Source of the DNA: Roseibium sp. | GTDB lineage: Bacteria; Pseudomonadota; Alphaproteobacteria; Rhizobiales; Stappiaceae | NCBI GenBank assembly: GCA_017643925.1 | Contig: JAEPML010000003.1 | Coordinates: 372,001-436,000 of the forward strand | Reading direction: 5' to 3' | DNA length: 64,000 nt | Part shown: positions 63,642 through 64,000 of the stretch, piece by piece | How the letters are laid out: each line of letters begins with the position of its first letter | How positions within the stretch are numbered: position 1 is the first letter of the stretch | Program-made: the position numbers and the translations under genes | The notes under the pieces: model-generated | Told to the model about the DNA's origin: nothing | Database searches by the model: none | The model's input: only the letters and a program-made list of their open reading frames with translations

Positions 63642-64000
63642 ATGACCGAATTCACTCCCCTTCTCAGCTTCGGCGGCGGCCTCCTGATCGGCCTTGCGGC
63701 TGTCGCCCTTATGGCCGTGCATGGTCGCATTGCCGGCATAAGCGGCATCCTTGCAGGCGTTCTGACAAGCCGTTTCGACCAGGAATGGGCTTGGCGCGCT
63801 GCGTTTCTGGCCGGCATGGTGGCCAGCCCCCTGGTGCTGTTGGGCGTCACCGGACGGCTTCCGGAAATCACTGTCCCATCATCGCCCCTGCTTCTCGTAA
63901 TTGGCGGGTTTCTGACCGGTGTAGGTGTCACCTTCGGGTCGGGCTGCACAAGCGGTCACGGCGTGTGCGGCATGTCGCGACTGTCGGTGCGGTCGATCAT
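63642..64000 (+). CDS. YeeE/YedE family sulfur transporter subunit, N-terminal part (runs off the window)
   Basis: The first 119 codons are present: MTEFTPLLSFGGGLLIG, then hydrophobic helices 'AAVALMAVHGRIAGISGILAGVL' and 'LLLVIGGFLTGVGVTFGSGC'. The motif 'GSGCTSGHGVCGMSRLSVRSI' with its two Cys is the hallmark of the YeeE/YedE (sulfur transport) fold, in which Cys residues carry thiosulfate-type sulfur through the membrane. AGGGAT precedes the ATG. Many alphaproteobacteria encode this as a half-length gene (PmpA/PmpB type) with a second half following; that lies outside the window. Confidence 0.92.
   Translation, partial: MTEFTPLLSFGGGLLIGLAAVALMAVHGRIAGISGILAGVLTSRFDQEWAWRAAFLAGMVASPLVLLGVTGRLPEITVPSSPLLLVIGGFLTGVGVTFGSGCTSGHGVCGMSRLSVRSI

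Overview
The window looks like a chromosomal segment of an alphaproteobacterium. The GC content is high (roughly 60% by eye). It carries the compact block rpsT / rhodanese / dnaA / dnaN / recF / gyrB with mutM-ubiE-ubiB beside it, and the proteins resemble those of marine Hyphomicrobiales/Rhodobacterales such as Stappiaceae (Roseibium/Labrenzia). The family-level guess rests on recognition only. No insertion sequence, prophage, CRISPR array or rRNA was seen. There is one tRNA, tRNA-Arg(CCG).

Layout. 1-11.4 kb is housekeeping: ubiB (cut by the window edge) and ubiE on the minus strand, then mutM, an enoyl-CoA hydratase, rpsT, a rhodanese-like protein, dnaA, dnaN, recF and gyrB on the plus strand. 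11.5-18.6 kb holds a GGDEF protein with a decayed EAL domain, an RlpA-like lipoprotein-type protein, a long intergenic stretch with a strong orphan terminator, the tRNA, a two-subunit molybdenum hydroxylase (IorAB type) and a divergent Crp/Fnr regulator. 18.7-23.7 kb is a tightly overlapping five-gene operon that I read as a partner-switching signalling system: a membrane Cache-HAMP-SpoIIE phosphatase, an intact HATPase/STAS pair, and a second, degenerate HATPase next to a STAS-like domain fused to a SAM methyltransferase. It is the most unusual system here.

24.1-31.9 kb holds creatinase downstream of a Pot-type ABC transporter operon whose gene junctions carry strong hairpins. A divergent one-component regulator with a periplasmic-binding-like sensor domain and TrmO follow. 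32-39.5 kb is fatty-acid catabolism: a FadB-type bifunctional enzyme, then an opposing operon of acyl-CoA ligase, SDR, MaoC hydratase, acyl-CoA dehydrogenase and an APH-type kinase-like protein.

39.7-51.4 kb is a surface-glycan locus. It has four glycosyltransferases, an FkbM methyltransferase, a sulfotransferase and a CDP-sugar pathway (rfbF, rfbG, a 3,5-epimerase-like protein, a C-methyltransferase, an acyltransferase, a reductase/epimerase and a CmcI-like methyltransferase). This set predicts a CDP-activated branched 6-deoxyhexose. 51.4-64 kb is mixed metabolism: a YegS-type lipid kinase, a LysR regulator divergent from glutaryl-CoA dehydrogenase, a DAO-family oxidase, an N-formylglutamate amidohydrolase with a long acidic tail, a PLP aminotransferase, polyphosphate:AMP phosphotransferase, a DedA-PAP2-LssY fusion overlapping a DUF1176 protein tail to tail, and the start of a YeeE/YedE sulfur transporter behind a perfect 14-bp palindrome.
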